Shown in pieces: positions 1 through 5,854 of a DNA stretch of 5,854 nt (position 1 is its first letter; the number at the start of each line of letters is the position of its first letter). The notes beneath the pieces were generated by a model that saw only the letters and a program-made list of their open reading frames with translations, had not been told where the DNA came from and made no database searches. The DNA comes from Pseudomonadota bacterium (GTDB lineage Bacteria; Pseudomonadota; Alphaproteobacteria; Rhizobiales; Beijerinckiaceae): positions 1 to 5,854 of the forward strand of contig JAGWRL010000038.1 in the NCBI GenBank assembly GCA_028876585.1, given 5' to 3'. The translations under genes were made by a program, and so were the position numbers.

Positions 1-1661
1 TCGCGCCGCGCATCGAGCCGACGCTCAAGGCCCCGCCGCCGCAACCGCCCGCGCCGCCGTCGCGCGTGACGCCGGCGGTCGGGCCGCTGAAGGCCGCCAA
101 GCGGACGACGCCGATCGAGCGCGGCGAATATGCGCTGCCGGCGCTGACCATGCTGGCCGAGCCGAAGAAGACCGCCTCGAAGATCTCCGACGACGCGCTG
201 GAGCAGAACGCGCGGCTGCTGGAGGGCGTGCTCGACGATTTCGGCGTCAAGGGCGAGATCATCAACGTGCGTCCCGGCCCGGTGGTGACGCTGTACGAAC
301 TGGAGCCGGCGCCGGGGGTCAAATCCTCGCGCGTGATTGGGCTGGCCGACGACATCGCCCGCTCGATGTCAGCGATCTCGGCCCGCGTCGCTGTCGTGCA
401 GGGCCGCAACGCGATCGGCGTCGAACTGCCCAACCAGAAGCGCGAGACGGTGTTCCTGCGCGAGATGCTGGCGAGCCAGCATTTCGAGACGTCGAGCCAG
501 AAACTCGCGATCGCGCTCGGCAAGACGATCGGCGGCGAGCCGGTGATCGTCGATCTCGCCAAGATGCCGCATCTTCTCGTCGCCGGCACCACCGGCTCAG
601 GCAAGTCGGTGGCGATCAACACCTTCATCCTGAGCCTGCTCTACCGGCTGCAACCAAGCCAGTGCCGGCTGATCATGGTCGATCCGAAAATGCTGGAGCT
701 TTCCGTCTACGACGGCATTCCGCATCTGCTCACCCCTGTGGTGACCGATCCGAAAAAGGCGGTGGTCGCGCTCAAATGGGCGGTGCGCGAGATGGAGGAC
801 CGCTATCGCAAGATGTCGAAGGTCGGTGTGCGCAACATCGACGGCTTCAACGCCCGCGTCGCCGAGGCGGCGGCCAGGGGCGAGGCGATCACGCGCCAGG
901 TGCAGGACGGCTTCGACCCCGAGACCGGCGAATTGCTCTACCGCGAGGAGCAGATGGACCTCGCCGAACTGCCCTATATCGTCGTGGTGGTGGACGAGAT
1001 GGCCGACCTGATGATGGTCGCCGGCAAGGACATCGAGGGCGCGATCCAGCGCCTGGCGCAGATGGCGCGCGCCGCCGGCATCCACCTCATCATGGCGACC
1101 CAGCGCCCCTCGGTCGACGTCATCACCGGCACGATCAAGGCCAATTTCCCGACCCGCATCTCGTTCCAGGTGACCAGCAAGATCGACAGTCGCACGATTC
1201 TGGGCGAGCAGGGCGCCGAGCAACTGCTGGGGCAGGGCGACATGCTCTATATGGCGGGCGGCGGCCGCATCAGCCGGGTGCACGGCCCGTTCGTCTCCGA
1301 CACCGAGGTCGAGAGGATCGTCGCTTACCTCAAGACGCAAGGGCAGCCGGAATATCTGTCGGCGATCACCGAGGAAGACGCGGCGGAGGAAGACGCGGAG
1401 GCCGCCGCTCCGGTCGCCGGCGCCGCGACGATGGATCAGGAGGAGGCCGGCGATTACTACGACCGCGCCGTGGCGATCGTGACGCGCGAGAAGAAAGTGT
1501 CGGTCAGCTACATCCAGCGCCGCCTGTCGGTCGGCTACAACAAGGCGGCCTCGCTGGTGGAGCGGATGGAGAAGGAGGGCGTCGTCAGCGCCCCCAACCA
1601 TCAGGGCAAGCGCGAGGTGCTGGCGGGCTCGCCCGACCGCGAGGACTTCGACGGCGAGTGA
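1..1661 (+). CDS. ftsK: DNA translocase FtsK, C-terminal part (5' end outside window)
   Basis: FtsK is a hexameric, septum-anchored ATPase that pumps chromosomal DNA during division and activates XerCD recombination at dif. The reading frame is open to the left edge (codons begin at base 3). The GTG at 66 is not a credible start: the preceding codons continue a Pro/Ala-rich stretch typical of the FtsK linker, and the N-terminal membrane domain is missing. Visible domains in order: Pro-rich linker end; alpha domain (about 183-560); RecA-like motor with Walker A GTTGSGKS at 585-608 and Walker B VVVVDE at 984-998; the [20 protein letters not shown] motor segment from about 1092; an acidic linker (1371-1410); and a C-terminal winged-helix gamma domain (about 1452-1622), which in the family reads KOPS sequences and contacts XerD. 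The motor and gamma domains look complete and intact. In many alphaproteobacteria lolA follows ftsK; here a convergent peptidase gene does. Identification is very secure. Confidence 0.97.
   Translation, partial: APRIEPTLKAPPPQPPAPPSRVTPAVGPLKAAKRTTPIERGEYALPALTMLAEPKKTASKISDDALEQNARLLEGVLDDFGVKGEIINVRPGPVVTLYELEPAPGVKSSRVIGLADDIARSMSAISARVAVVQGRNAIGVELPNQKRETVFLREMLASQHFETSSQKLAIALGKTIGGEPVIVDLAKMPHLLVAGTTGSGKSVAINTFILSLLYRLQPSQCRLIMVDPKMLELSVYDGIPHLLTPVVTDPKKAVVALKWAVREMEDRYRKMSKVGVRNIDGFNARVAEAAARGEAITRQVQDGFDPETGELLYREEQMDLAELPYIVVVVDEMADLMMVAGKDIEGAIQRLAQMARAAGIHLIMATQRPSVDVITGTIKANFPTRISFQVTSKIDSRTILGEQGAEQLLGQGDMLYMAGGGRISRVHGPFVSDTEVERIVAYLKTQGQPEYLSAITEEDAAEEDAEAAAPVAGAATMDQEEAGDYYDRAVAIVTREKKVSVSYIQRRLSVGYNKAASLVERMEKEGVVSAPNHQGKREVLAGSPDREDFDGE
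1371..1398 (+). repeat. Short tandem repeat in the FtsK acidic linker
   Basis: The 13-bp unit GAGGAAGACGCGG occurs at 1371-1383 and again at 1386-1398, a 15-bp period that keeps frame. It encodes two copies of Glu-Glu-Asp-Ala in the flexible linker between the FtsK motor and its gamma domain. This looks like an in-frame slippage duplication; linker length and composition vary widely in the family, so little functional effect is expected. Confidence 0.6.
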
Positions 1662-2593
1662 TCGTCCGCCGCCGTGCGCTCCGCGCGCGCGGGCGGGGCG
1701 GCGACGGTCACGTCGGTCAGCACCTTGTGGATCGCCTGCGCCGGGGCGCGATAGACATAAGGGGCGAACGAGTCCTTGACCCAATAGGACAGCGGCTCGC
1801 CCGCCGCATCGTAATCGGCGCCGAAGATTTCCAGCGCGTGATTGTCCTTCGAGCCCCAGACCACCGCCTCTCCGTTGGCCAGCGAACGGTGGATCAGGTC
1901 GATGGCGGTCGAGAGTGGCGCGTAATGCACCTGCGTCCCCGGCCGCGCGTCCGGATCGTCGGAGGGGCCGACATGGGCGACGCCGTCGCTGGTCACGTCG
2001 TATTCGGTCCACGTCTCGTCGCCGAGCACGGCGTCGGCGAGCGCGCGCGGGCTCACCGCTTCGCCGTCGAGATGGGTGACGGCGGGCAGCGCGCCGAGCG
2101 CGCTCGTCAGCGCGTGGTCGAGCGCCTTGGCCTTTTCGCTGGCGATGGGAATTGCGGCCAGGCGCGCGGAAGCAGCGGCGAAGATGGGATCGGAATCGAC
2201 GTAATCGTGGAAATCCCGCGCCGCGAACAAGCCATCGGCGCGGATCAACGCCAAAGCGTCGACCGCGACGCCGCCGTCCTGCAAATAGGCGGAATGGTGG
2301 TCGATCAGCCGGGCGAGCCGATCGGCGATCGATTCCCGCTGCAAGGCGCCGCGCGAAAGCTCGATGTGCGAGCCGGGATGTCGTTGCATATAGTTCGATT
2401 CGAGCATGCTGAGCGTCGCGAACACCCAGCACAAATCGGAATCGCCCTGGTCGCGCGGCGCGGAGATCGGCAGCTTGTAGCTTTCCCCTATCGCCGCGAC
2501 GCCGCGCTCGGGCGCGACAGCGGGCCTCGCCGCCGCGTCGCCGAGCAGGAGAACAAGAAGCGCCGCCGCGCCGCACGCGTGTTTGTAGCTCAT
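1601..2593 (-). CDS. Exported papain-like (C1 family) cysteine peptidase, bleomycin-hydrolase-like
   Basis: A 330-residue predicted secreted protease; its substrate is unknown. The start is followed by a short hydrophobic segment (residues about 6-17) and an Ala-rich candidate signal-peptidase site near residues 20-23, so export to the periplasm is likely. Papain-fold landmarks occur in the expected order: oxyanion Gln49 six residues before the nucleophile Cys55 ([12 protein letters not shown]), an ELS segment at 78-80, DGG at 106-108, the His252 region ([12 protein letters not shown]) and YWVKDSF at 270-276. In papain and bleomycin hydrolase the last motif carries a catalytic Asn before Ser-Trp; here Asp274 and Phe replace Asn and Trp. 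The middle of the protein (segments such as [12 protein letters not shown]) resembles the C1B bleomycin hydrolase/PepC group more than plain papain, but it is exported and shorter than the roughly 450-residue cytosolic enzymes. The last 30 or so residues are low-complexity and overlap the ftsK 3' end. The ribosome binding site is weak. The fold is fairly sure; activity and role are inference. Confidence 0.82.
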   Translation of the reverse strand: MSYKHACGAAALLVLLLGDAAARPAVAPERGVAAIGESYKLPISAPRDQGDSDLCWVFATLSMLESNYMQRHPGSHIELSRGALQRESIADRLARLIDHHSAYLQDGGVAVDALALIRADGLFAARDFHDYVDSDPIFAAASARLAAIPIASEKAKALDHALTSALGALPAVTHLDGEAVSPRALADAVLGDETWTEYDVTSDGVAHVGPSDDPDARPGTQVHYAPLSTAIDLIHRSLANGEAVVWGSKDNHALEIFGADYDAAGEPLSYWVKDSFAPYVYRAPAQAIHKVLTDVTVAAPPARAERTAADDHSPSKSSRSGEPASTSRLP

Positions 2594-2604
2594 CGCCGTC
2601 CGCC

Positions 2605-2626
2605 GTTGCGCCCCGAGGGGCCCAAC
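2605..2626 (-). other. Candidate hairpin in the leader of the peptidase gene
   Basis: Read on the minus strand, GTTG and CAAC flank GCCC and GGGC around a CTCG tetraloop, with one G/G mismatch between the two stem parts. The hairpin ends 11 bases before the peptidase start codon and so lies over or beside its translation initiation region. No T-run follows. It could damp translation or slow readthrough from yidB. Such short stems are common by chance in GC-rich DNA, so support is modest. Confidence 0.3.
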
Positions 2627-2649
2627 GCGCGTTAGCGGCGCTCGTTCGC

Positions 2650-2677
2650 TCGCCCCCGCTCAACAGTTCGGGAGCGA
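2650..2677 (-). terminator. Hairpin just after yidB, terminator-like or processing stem
   Basis: On the minus strand TCGCTCCCG and CGGGGGCGA form a 9-bp stem (one U-G wobble) with a 10-base loop, starting 10 bases after the yidB stop codon. The wobble pairs only in the minus-strand transcript; on the plus strand it becomes a C/A mismatch, so the structure favours the yidB message. No U-tract follows, so it is not a classical intrinsic terminator. It may be a partial terminator, a pause site or an mRNA 3'-end stabiliser between yidB and the peptidase gene. Confidence 0.4.
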
Positions 2678-2687
2678 CGCGTGACGC

Positions 2688-3038
2688 TTACCCCTGCGCC
2701 GCGACCTCGCCGTTCGGGCTGGCCGCGTCGACCGCCGCCGGCAGATGCTGCGACAGCAGTTGCAGCGCGGCGTCGGGGTCGACGCCGAAATGCTGCGCGA
2801 TCTGCTTGACCGCGTCGCTCGACAGCGCCGCCTTCAACTGGTCGGCCGAGATCGGCAGGTTCGCCCCATTGCCGAGCCAGGATTGCACCTGGTCGCCGAG
2901 TCCGGCCTGCTGCAACTGGGCGACGATGCCCCCCAAGCCGCCCAGATTGGCGCCGCCGAGCGCCGCCGTGAGCGCCGCCGGCCCTTCGCTCTGCAAAGCT
3001 CCCATCGCCGCCGATTTGAGCGTGTCGAACAATCCCAT
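2688..3038 (-). CDS. yidB: YidB/DUF937 family protein
   Basis: A 116-residue protein that matches the YidB family (DUF937) closely. It opens with MGLFDTL, has a Gly/Leu-rich stretch (residues 28-37, GGANLGGLGG), then the family signature from AGLGDQVQSWLGNGAN (45-60) through PISADQL (62-68), a predicted helical core with a GVDPDAA segment (85-91) and a closing LPAAVD..SPNG (99-110). There is no signal peptide or membrane helix, so a cytoplasmic location is expected. The biochemical function of this widespread family is not established and I do not assign one. The start is fixed by a strong GGAGGA ribosome binding site 7 bases upstream. It lies 94 bases upstream of the same-strand peptidase gene, with a hairpin between them, and is divergent from nosR. 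Length is near the usual size for the family and the gene looks intact. Confidence 0.9.
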   Translation of the reverse strand: MGLFDTLKSAAMGALQSEGPAALTAALGGANLGGLGGIVAQLQQAGLGDQVQSWLGNGANLPISADQLKAALSSDAVKQIAQHFGVDPDAALQLLSQHLPAAVDAASPNGEVAAQG

Positions 3039-3045
3039 TGTAACA

Positions 3046-3051
3046 TCCTCC
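3046..3051 (-). promoter_or_regulatory. Ribosome binding site of yidB
   Basis: The minus-strand sequence GGAGGA lies 7 bases before the ATG at 3038-3036. It is a near-ideal Shine-Dalgarno site and decides the start of yidB. Confidence 0.85.
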
Positions 3052-3065
3052 GCGCGGCGCCGCGC
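3052..3065. promoter_or_regulatory. Perfect 14-bp palindrome abutting the yidB ribosome binding site
   Basis: GCGCGGCGCCGCGC is its own reverse complement and directly touches the yidB Shine-Dalgarno site. In a yidB transcript starting near 3096 it would form a 5-bp GC stem with a 4-base loop in the leader, which could affect ribosome access. As DNA it could also be a protein binding site. In GC-rich DNA, GC-only palindromes arise by chance more easily, so a function is only suggested. Confidence 0.35.
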
Positions 3066-3102
3066 ATGGCGGCCGCGACGGCATATTGCGACGCGAGGAT
3101 GT

Positions 3103-3131
3103 ATTATAAAAGCGGCGTTCGTTTTTTTGTT
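3103..3131 (-). promoter_or_regulatory. Candidate yidB promoter in an AT-rich patch
   Basis: On the minus strand 3108-3103 reads TATAAT, a perfect -10 hexamer, inside the only AT-rich patch of the intergenic region (about 3083-3133). A run of seven A (minus strand, 3128-3122) lies upstream. The hexamer at a 17-base spacing (3131-3126, AACAAA) is a poor match to TTGACA, so the -35 element is weak or absent. Initiation would be expected near 3096, giving yidB a leader of about 58 bases that contains the 14-bp palindrome. Confidence 0.45.
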
Positions 3132-3206
3132 GTTGCGGAACGGCGCCCGGCGCCTCCCCCTTTAGTCCTATATCCCGGCTCGGCTCCATGCGTAGGTTTC
3201 GCGCAC

Positions 3207-3213
3207 GGGAGGA
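3207..3213 (+). promoter_or_regulatory. Ribosome binding site of nosR
   Basis: GGGAGGA ends 3 bases before the ATG at 3217 (core GGAGG, spacing 4). The spacing is a little short but the match is strong. Together with the signal peptide that begins at this ATG it supports 3217 as the start of nosR. Confidence 0.75.
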
Positions 3214-3216
3214 CGG

Positions 3217-5316
3217 ATGCGGGGTTTTCGCGCGGCGCTGATGTTTGGCCTCGGGCTTTGCGCTTGGGCTTGCGCCTGCCTGCCCGCGTTCGCCGGCTTC
3301 CTCGCCCGCGCCGATCTCGAACGCGCTTTCCCGCCGCCCTACATCCTGGGCGAGAAGGACGACAAGCTGCCGGTCTGGCCGATCTTCAAGCAGAACGCGA
3401 CCGAGAACCAGCTCGTCGCCTATGTCTACGAATCGGTCGATCTGGCGCCCATTCCCGGCTTTTCGGGCACGCCGATCGACTTGCTTGTGGCGCTGGCGCC
3501 GGACGGGACGTTCCTCGAGGTCAAGGTCGTGCATTTCCACGAGCCGGTGTTCGTGGACGGCCTCGGGCCGGAGCCGCTGTTCGATTTCGTCAAGCAATAC
3601 AAGGGCAAATCGCTCAAGCAGACGATCAAGGTCGGGCCGCCGGCGGGCGGGGCGCCCAGCGACGGCGCGGTGGTCGTGGTCGACGGCGTCGCCAAGGCGA
3701 CGGCGAGCGTGCGCATCCTCAACGAGACGCTGCTCGCCTCCGGCCTGACGGTGGCGCGCGAAAAGCTCGGCTTCGCCAAGGGCCGCGATCCCTCGCGCGC
3801 GGCGCGGCTGCGCGCCGACGCCTTCCGCAAACTCGATTGGGCGGGGCTGGTCGCGGCCGGTTACCTCAAACATTACCGGGTGTCGAACGTCGAGGCGGAG
3901 GCGCCGTTCAAGGGCACGGACGCGGAGGGGCTCGACCCCGATGTGCGCGCGCACCCGGATGCGACCTTCATCGAGCTTTGGGTCGGCGAACTCGACGCGC
4001 CGATGGTCGGGCGCAACCTGATCGGCGATAAGGCGTTCGACCGGCTCGTCTCCGATCTCGACGGCCGGCACGCGCTGCTGGTGGCCTCGACCGGGCGCTA
4101 TTCCTTCATGGGCGAGGATTACGTGGCTGGCGCGGCGCCGACGCGGCTGACGCTGGCGCAATCCGGCGCGCCGGTGGAAATCCGCGATTTCGCGTGGCGC
4201 AAGCCGATCCCACAGGCGCCGCCCGGCGATCTCGCGGTGTTCGTCATCAAGCCGCAGACGGGCTGGGACCCCGCCGCGACCGCGACGCTCGCGCTGTTGG
4301 CGACGCGCGAGAAAGGGCAGATCCTGCCGGAGCGGATCAGCCACGATTTCGGCTTCCCCTACGCCACGCCGGCCGACCTGCTGATCCTGCCGCCGCCCGA
4401 GGAGGCGAAGGGCGCGCTCGGCGTCTGGCGCGACCGCGCGCTCGACACCGGAATCATCGCGCTGGCGCTGGCGGGGTTGACCGCGGCGCTGCTGGCGCAA
4501 AAGCGGCTGACGGCGCGGGCGGCTCGCTTCACCTGGGCGCGGCGGGCGTTTCTCGTGTTCACGCTGCTGTTCATCGGCTTCTGGGCGCAGGCGCAATTGT
4601 CGATCGTCAGCCTGATCGGGCTGGCGCGCGCGGCGCGCGGGCAGGGGTCGCTGGCGTTCCTGCTGTACGACCCGCCGAGCCTCGTTTTATGGGGCTTCAC
4701 GCTGGCGAGCCTGGTCGTCTGGGGGCGGGGGACTTTCTGCGGTTGGCTGTGCCCGTTCGGCGCGATGCAGGAACTCGCCGCCGATTTCGGCCGCTGGCTC
4801 GGGATCAAGCCGATCCGCATCCCCGACCGCTGGGACGCGGGGCTGAAATATCTCAAATATGTCGCGCTGGCGGGCGTCCTGCTCGCCGCCGCCATTCCCA
4901 ACGCGCCGGCCGAGACCCTGGCCGAGATCGAGCCGTTCAAGACCGCGATCACGCTGGAATTCGTGCGCAGCCTGCCGTTCGTGCTTTATGCGGCCGGCCT
5001 CGTCGTCGGCGGCATGTTCGCGTTCAAGTTCTTCTGCCGCTACCTGTGCCCGCTCGGCGCCGCCTTCGCGCTGGTCGGGCTGCTCCGGCGCTGGAACTGG
5101 CTGCCGCGCCGGGTCGAATGCGGCGATCCGTGCCAGCTCTGCAAGGCGAAATGCCGCTACAACGCGATCCCCAAGAGCGGCGCCGTGGTCTATCGCGAAT
5201 GTTTTCAGTGCATGGATTGCGTCGTCATCCACAATGACGCGCGCCAGTGCGTGCCGCTGGTGCTGGCCGCCAAGCGCAACGCGCGGCGGCTGGAGACAAG
5301 GAGAGCGGCGGAATGA
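3217..5316 (+). CDS. nosR: NosR, membrane flavo-iron-sulfur protein of nitrous oxide respiration
   Basis: NosR sustains nitrous oxide reductase (NosZ) activity, probably as its electron donor, and is needed for nosZ expression in studied denitrifiers. The 699 residues are close to the usual NosR length. Order of parts: a Sec-type signal sequence (about 1-26, ending AFA); a periplasmic FMN-binding domain with HEP at 108-110 and DGVAKATAS at 156-164, in which Thr162 is the likely covalent FMN site; an extended periplasmic region to about 405; about five membrane helices (near 411-428, 444-462, 488-504, 545-561, 588-606); two CxxxCP motifs at Cys508/Cys512 and Cys607/Cys611; and a C-terminal pair of 4Fe-4S clusters with Cys635, 639, 642, 646 and Cys662, 665, 668, 678. 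All expected redox residues are present. It overlaps nosX by 4 bp. The alternative is NirI, a NosR paralogue beside nirX in some denitrifiers; the missing downstream genes would decide. Confidence 0.88.
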   Translation: MRGFRAALMFGLGLCAWACACLPAFAGFLARADLERAFPPPYILGEKDDKLPVWPIFKQNATENQLVAYVYESVDLAPIPGFSGTPIDLLVALAPDGTFLEVKVVHFHEPVFVDGLGPEPLFDFVKQYKGKSLKQTIKVGPPAGGAPSDGAVVVVDGVAKATASVRILNETLLASGLTVAREKLGFAKGRDPSRAARLRADAFRKLDWAGLVAAGYLKHYRVSNVEAEAPFKGTDAEGLDPDVRAHPDATFIELWVGELDAPMVGRNLIGDKAFDRLVSDLDGRHALLVASTGRYSFMGEDYVAGAAPTRLTLAQSGAPVEIRDFAWRKPIPQAPPGDLAVFVIKPQTGWDPAATATLALLATREKGQILPERISHDFGFPYATPADLLILPPPEEAKGALGVWRDRALDTGIIALALAGLTAALLAQKRLTARAARFTWARRAFLVFTLLFIGFWAQAQLSIVSLIGLARAARGQGSLAFLLYDPPSLVLWGFTLASLVVWGRGTFCGWLCPFGAMQELAADFGRWLGIKPIRIPDRWDAGLKYLKYVALAGVLLAAAIPNAPAETLAEIEPFKTAITLEFVRSLPFVLYAAGLVVGGMFAFKFFCRYLCPLGAAFALVGLLRRWNWLPRRVECGDPCQLCKAKCRYNAIPKSGAVVYRECFQCMDCVVIHNDARQCVPLVLAAKRNARRLETRRAAE
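5298..5303 (+). promoter_or_regulatory. Ribosome binding site of nosX, inside the nosR 3' end
   Basis: AAGGAG lies 9 bases before the ATG at 5313 and within the last codons of nosR. It supports this nosX start and, with the ATGA overlap, suggests translational coupling between the two genes. Confidence 0.75.
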
Positions 5317-5854
5317 AGCGCCCGAGCCGCCGAGACGCGCTCAAATTCGCCGCCGCCGGGCTGACGGCCGCGATCGGCGCCGGCAGCGCGGCGGGGCGGC
5401 TGTATCGCCGGCTCGGGATCGCCTTCGGCACGACGGTCGCCGTCTCCGTGGTCGCCGCCGATGAGCGCGAGGCCGAACTCGCCTTCGCCGCCGCCTTCGC
5501 CGAAATCCGCGCCGTCGACCGGCTGTCGAGCCTGACGCGCGACGACGCGGAAGTGTTCCGGCTCAACCGCGACGGGCGGCTCGACCGGCCGAGCGCCAGC
5601 CTGTTGCGGATGTTGCGCATGGCGGCGACGATGCACGAGGCGACGGCGGGCGCGTTCGACGTGACGATCCAGCCGCTGTGGCTGGCGATGGACGCCGCCG
5701 CCAAGCGCGGCCGCTGGCTCGATACGGCGGAACTGGCGGCGGCGCGCGCCAGGGTCGACCAGAGCGCGCTGCGGTTCGACGAGGATCACGTCGCCTTCGC
5801 CCGCCCCGGCATGGCGGTCACGCTCAATTCGCTGGCGCGCGGGCTGGCGGCCGA
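5313..5854 (+). CDS. nosX: NosX, ApbE-type FMN transferase (3' end outside window)
   Basis: ApbE-family enzymes transfer FMN from FAD onto a threonine of a partner protein; NosX does this for NosR in the periplasm. The first 180 residues are present. The N-terminus has a twin-arginine motif, SRRDALKF (5-12), followed by an Ala/Gly-rich hydrophobic stretch, so Tat export is likely. Family landmarks follow: AFGTTVAVSV at 37-46, DRLSSLTRDDAEVFRLN at 69-85, TAGAFDVTIQPLW at 111-123, and TLNSLARG ending at residue 177 just before the edge. The later part of the domain is cut off. The start is fixed by the AAGGAG site and the ATGA overlap with nosR. In many nos operons nosX is the last gene (nosRZDFYLX); here it directly follows nosR, putting the flavin transferase beside its target. 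If the upstream gene is nirI, this would be nirX. Confidence 0.87.
   Translation, partial: MKRPSRRDALKFAAAGLTAAIGAGSAAGRLYRRLGIAFGTTVAVSVVAADEREAELAFAAAFAEIRAVDRLSSLTRDDAEVFRLNRDGRLDRPSASLLRMLRMAATMHEATAGAFDVTIQPLWLAMDAAAKRGRWLDTAELAAARARVDQSALRFDEDHVAFARPGMAVTLNSLARGLAA

Noticed and set aside
66..68. GTG as the ftsK start codon
   Set aside because: The frame is open upstream to the edge with Pro/Ala-rich linker codons, and FtsK needs an N-terminal membrane domain, so the true start is outside the window.
662..2635. 657-residue open frame on the plus strand
   Set aside because: It overlaps ftsK in another frame and is antisense to the peptidase; Arg/Gly-rich low-complexity translation with no family features.
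597..2663. 688-residue open frame on the minus strand across ftsK and the peptidase gene
   Set aside because: Arg-, Ala- and His-rich translation without a recognisable domain, lying antisense to the ftsK motor and out of frame with the peptidase. It is a typical shadow frame in GC-rich DNA.
3067..3089. Possible sigma-54 promoter (TGG...TTGC)
   Set aside because: The GG to GC spacing is 18 bases rather than the required 10.
3122..3128. T-run as an intrinsic terminator on the plus strand
   Set aside because: No GC-rich stem lies directly before it and no plus-strand gene ends nearby. It fits better as part of the AT-rich promoter patch.
3141..3154. Tandem CGGCGCC repeat in the nosR upstream region
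   Set aside because: Two 7-bp GC-only units are easily produced by chance at this base composition, and nothing ties them to a known binding site.
2632..4596. 654-residue open frame on the minus strand opposite nosR
   Set aside because: It runs antisense to most of nosR and in another frame through yidB, with Arg-rich translation and no motifs. Both real genes have domains and ribosome binding sites.
4194..5237. 347-residue plus-strand open frame inside nosR
   Set aside because: Shadow of the nosR membrane domain in another frame; the nosR frame carries all the cysteine motifs.
5205..5789. Minus-strand open frames opposite nosX
   Set aside because: They lie antisense to a clear ApbE-family coding sequence and show no recognisable features.

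Overview
The window is a GC-rich, gene-dense piece of what looks like an alphaproteobacterial chromosome. The Hyphomicrobiales-like C-terminal domain of FtsK, the NosR/NosX pair and the codon use all fit that group; the genus cannot be fixed from this sequence. No RNA genes, insertion sequences, CRISPR arrays or attachment sites were seen, and base composition is even apart from one short AT-rich patch near 3083-3133.

Layout: (1) 1-1661, plus strand, the 3' part of ftsK, the septal DNA translocase; its membrane-anchored N-terminus lies off the left edge. (2) 1601-2593, minus strand, an exported papain-fold (C1, bleomycin-hydrolase-like) cysteine peptidase whose tail overlaps the ftsK 3' end by 61 bp in convergent orientation. 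(3) 2688-3038, minus strand, a small YidB/DUF937 protein upstream of the peptidase and perhaps co-transcribed with it. (4) 3039-3216, a divergent intergenic region with a candidate minus-strand promoter and a 14-bp palindrome next to the yidB ribosome binding site. (5) 3217-5316, plus strand, nosR, a polytopic flavo-iron-sulfur membrane protein of nitrous oxide respiration. (6) 5313-5854, plus strand, the start of nosX, an ApbE-type FMN transferase running off the right edge and overlapping the nosR stop by 4 bp (ATGA).

The right half is the beginning of a nos-type (denitrification) cluster. NosX is expected to attach FMN covalently to a periplasmic threonine of NosR (candidate Thr162), and NosR is expected to pass electrons toward nitrous oxide reductase, which would be encoded outside the window. 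The left half is housekeeping (chromosome segregation). The two minus-strand genes between them are the least understood: a compact secreted cysteine peptidase with Asp where the family usually has the third catalytic Asn, and a YidB protein of unknown role. I see no strong case for an entirely new system. The peptidase/YidB pair and the translationally coupled NosR/NosX arrangement are the points most worth a second look.
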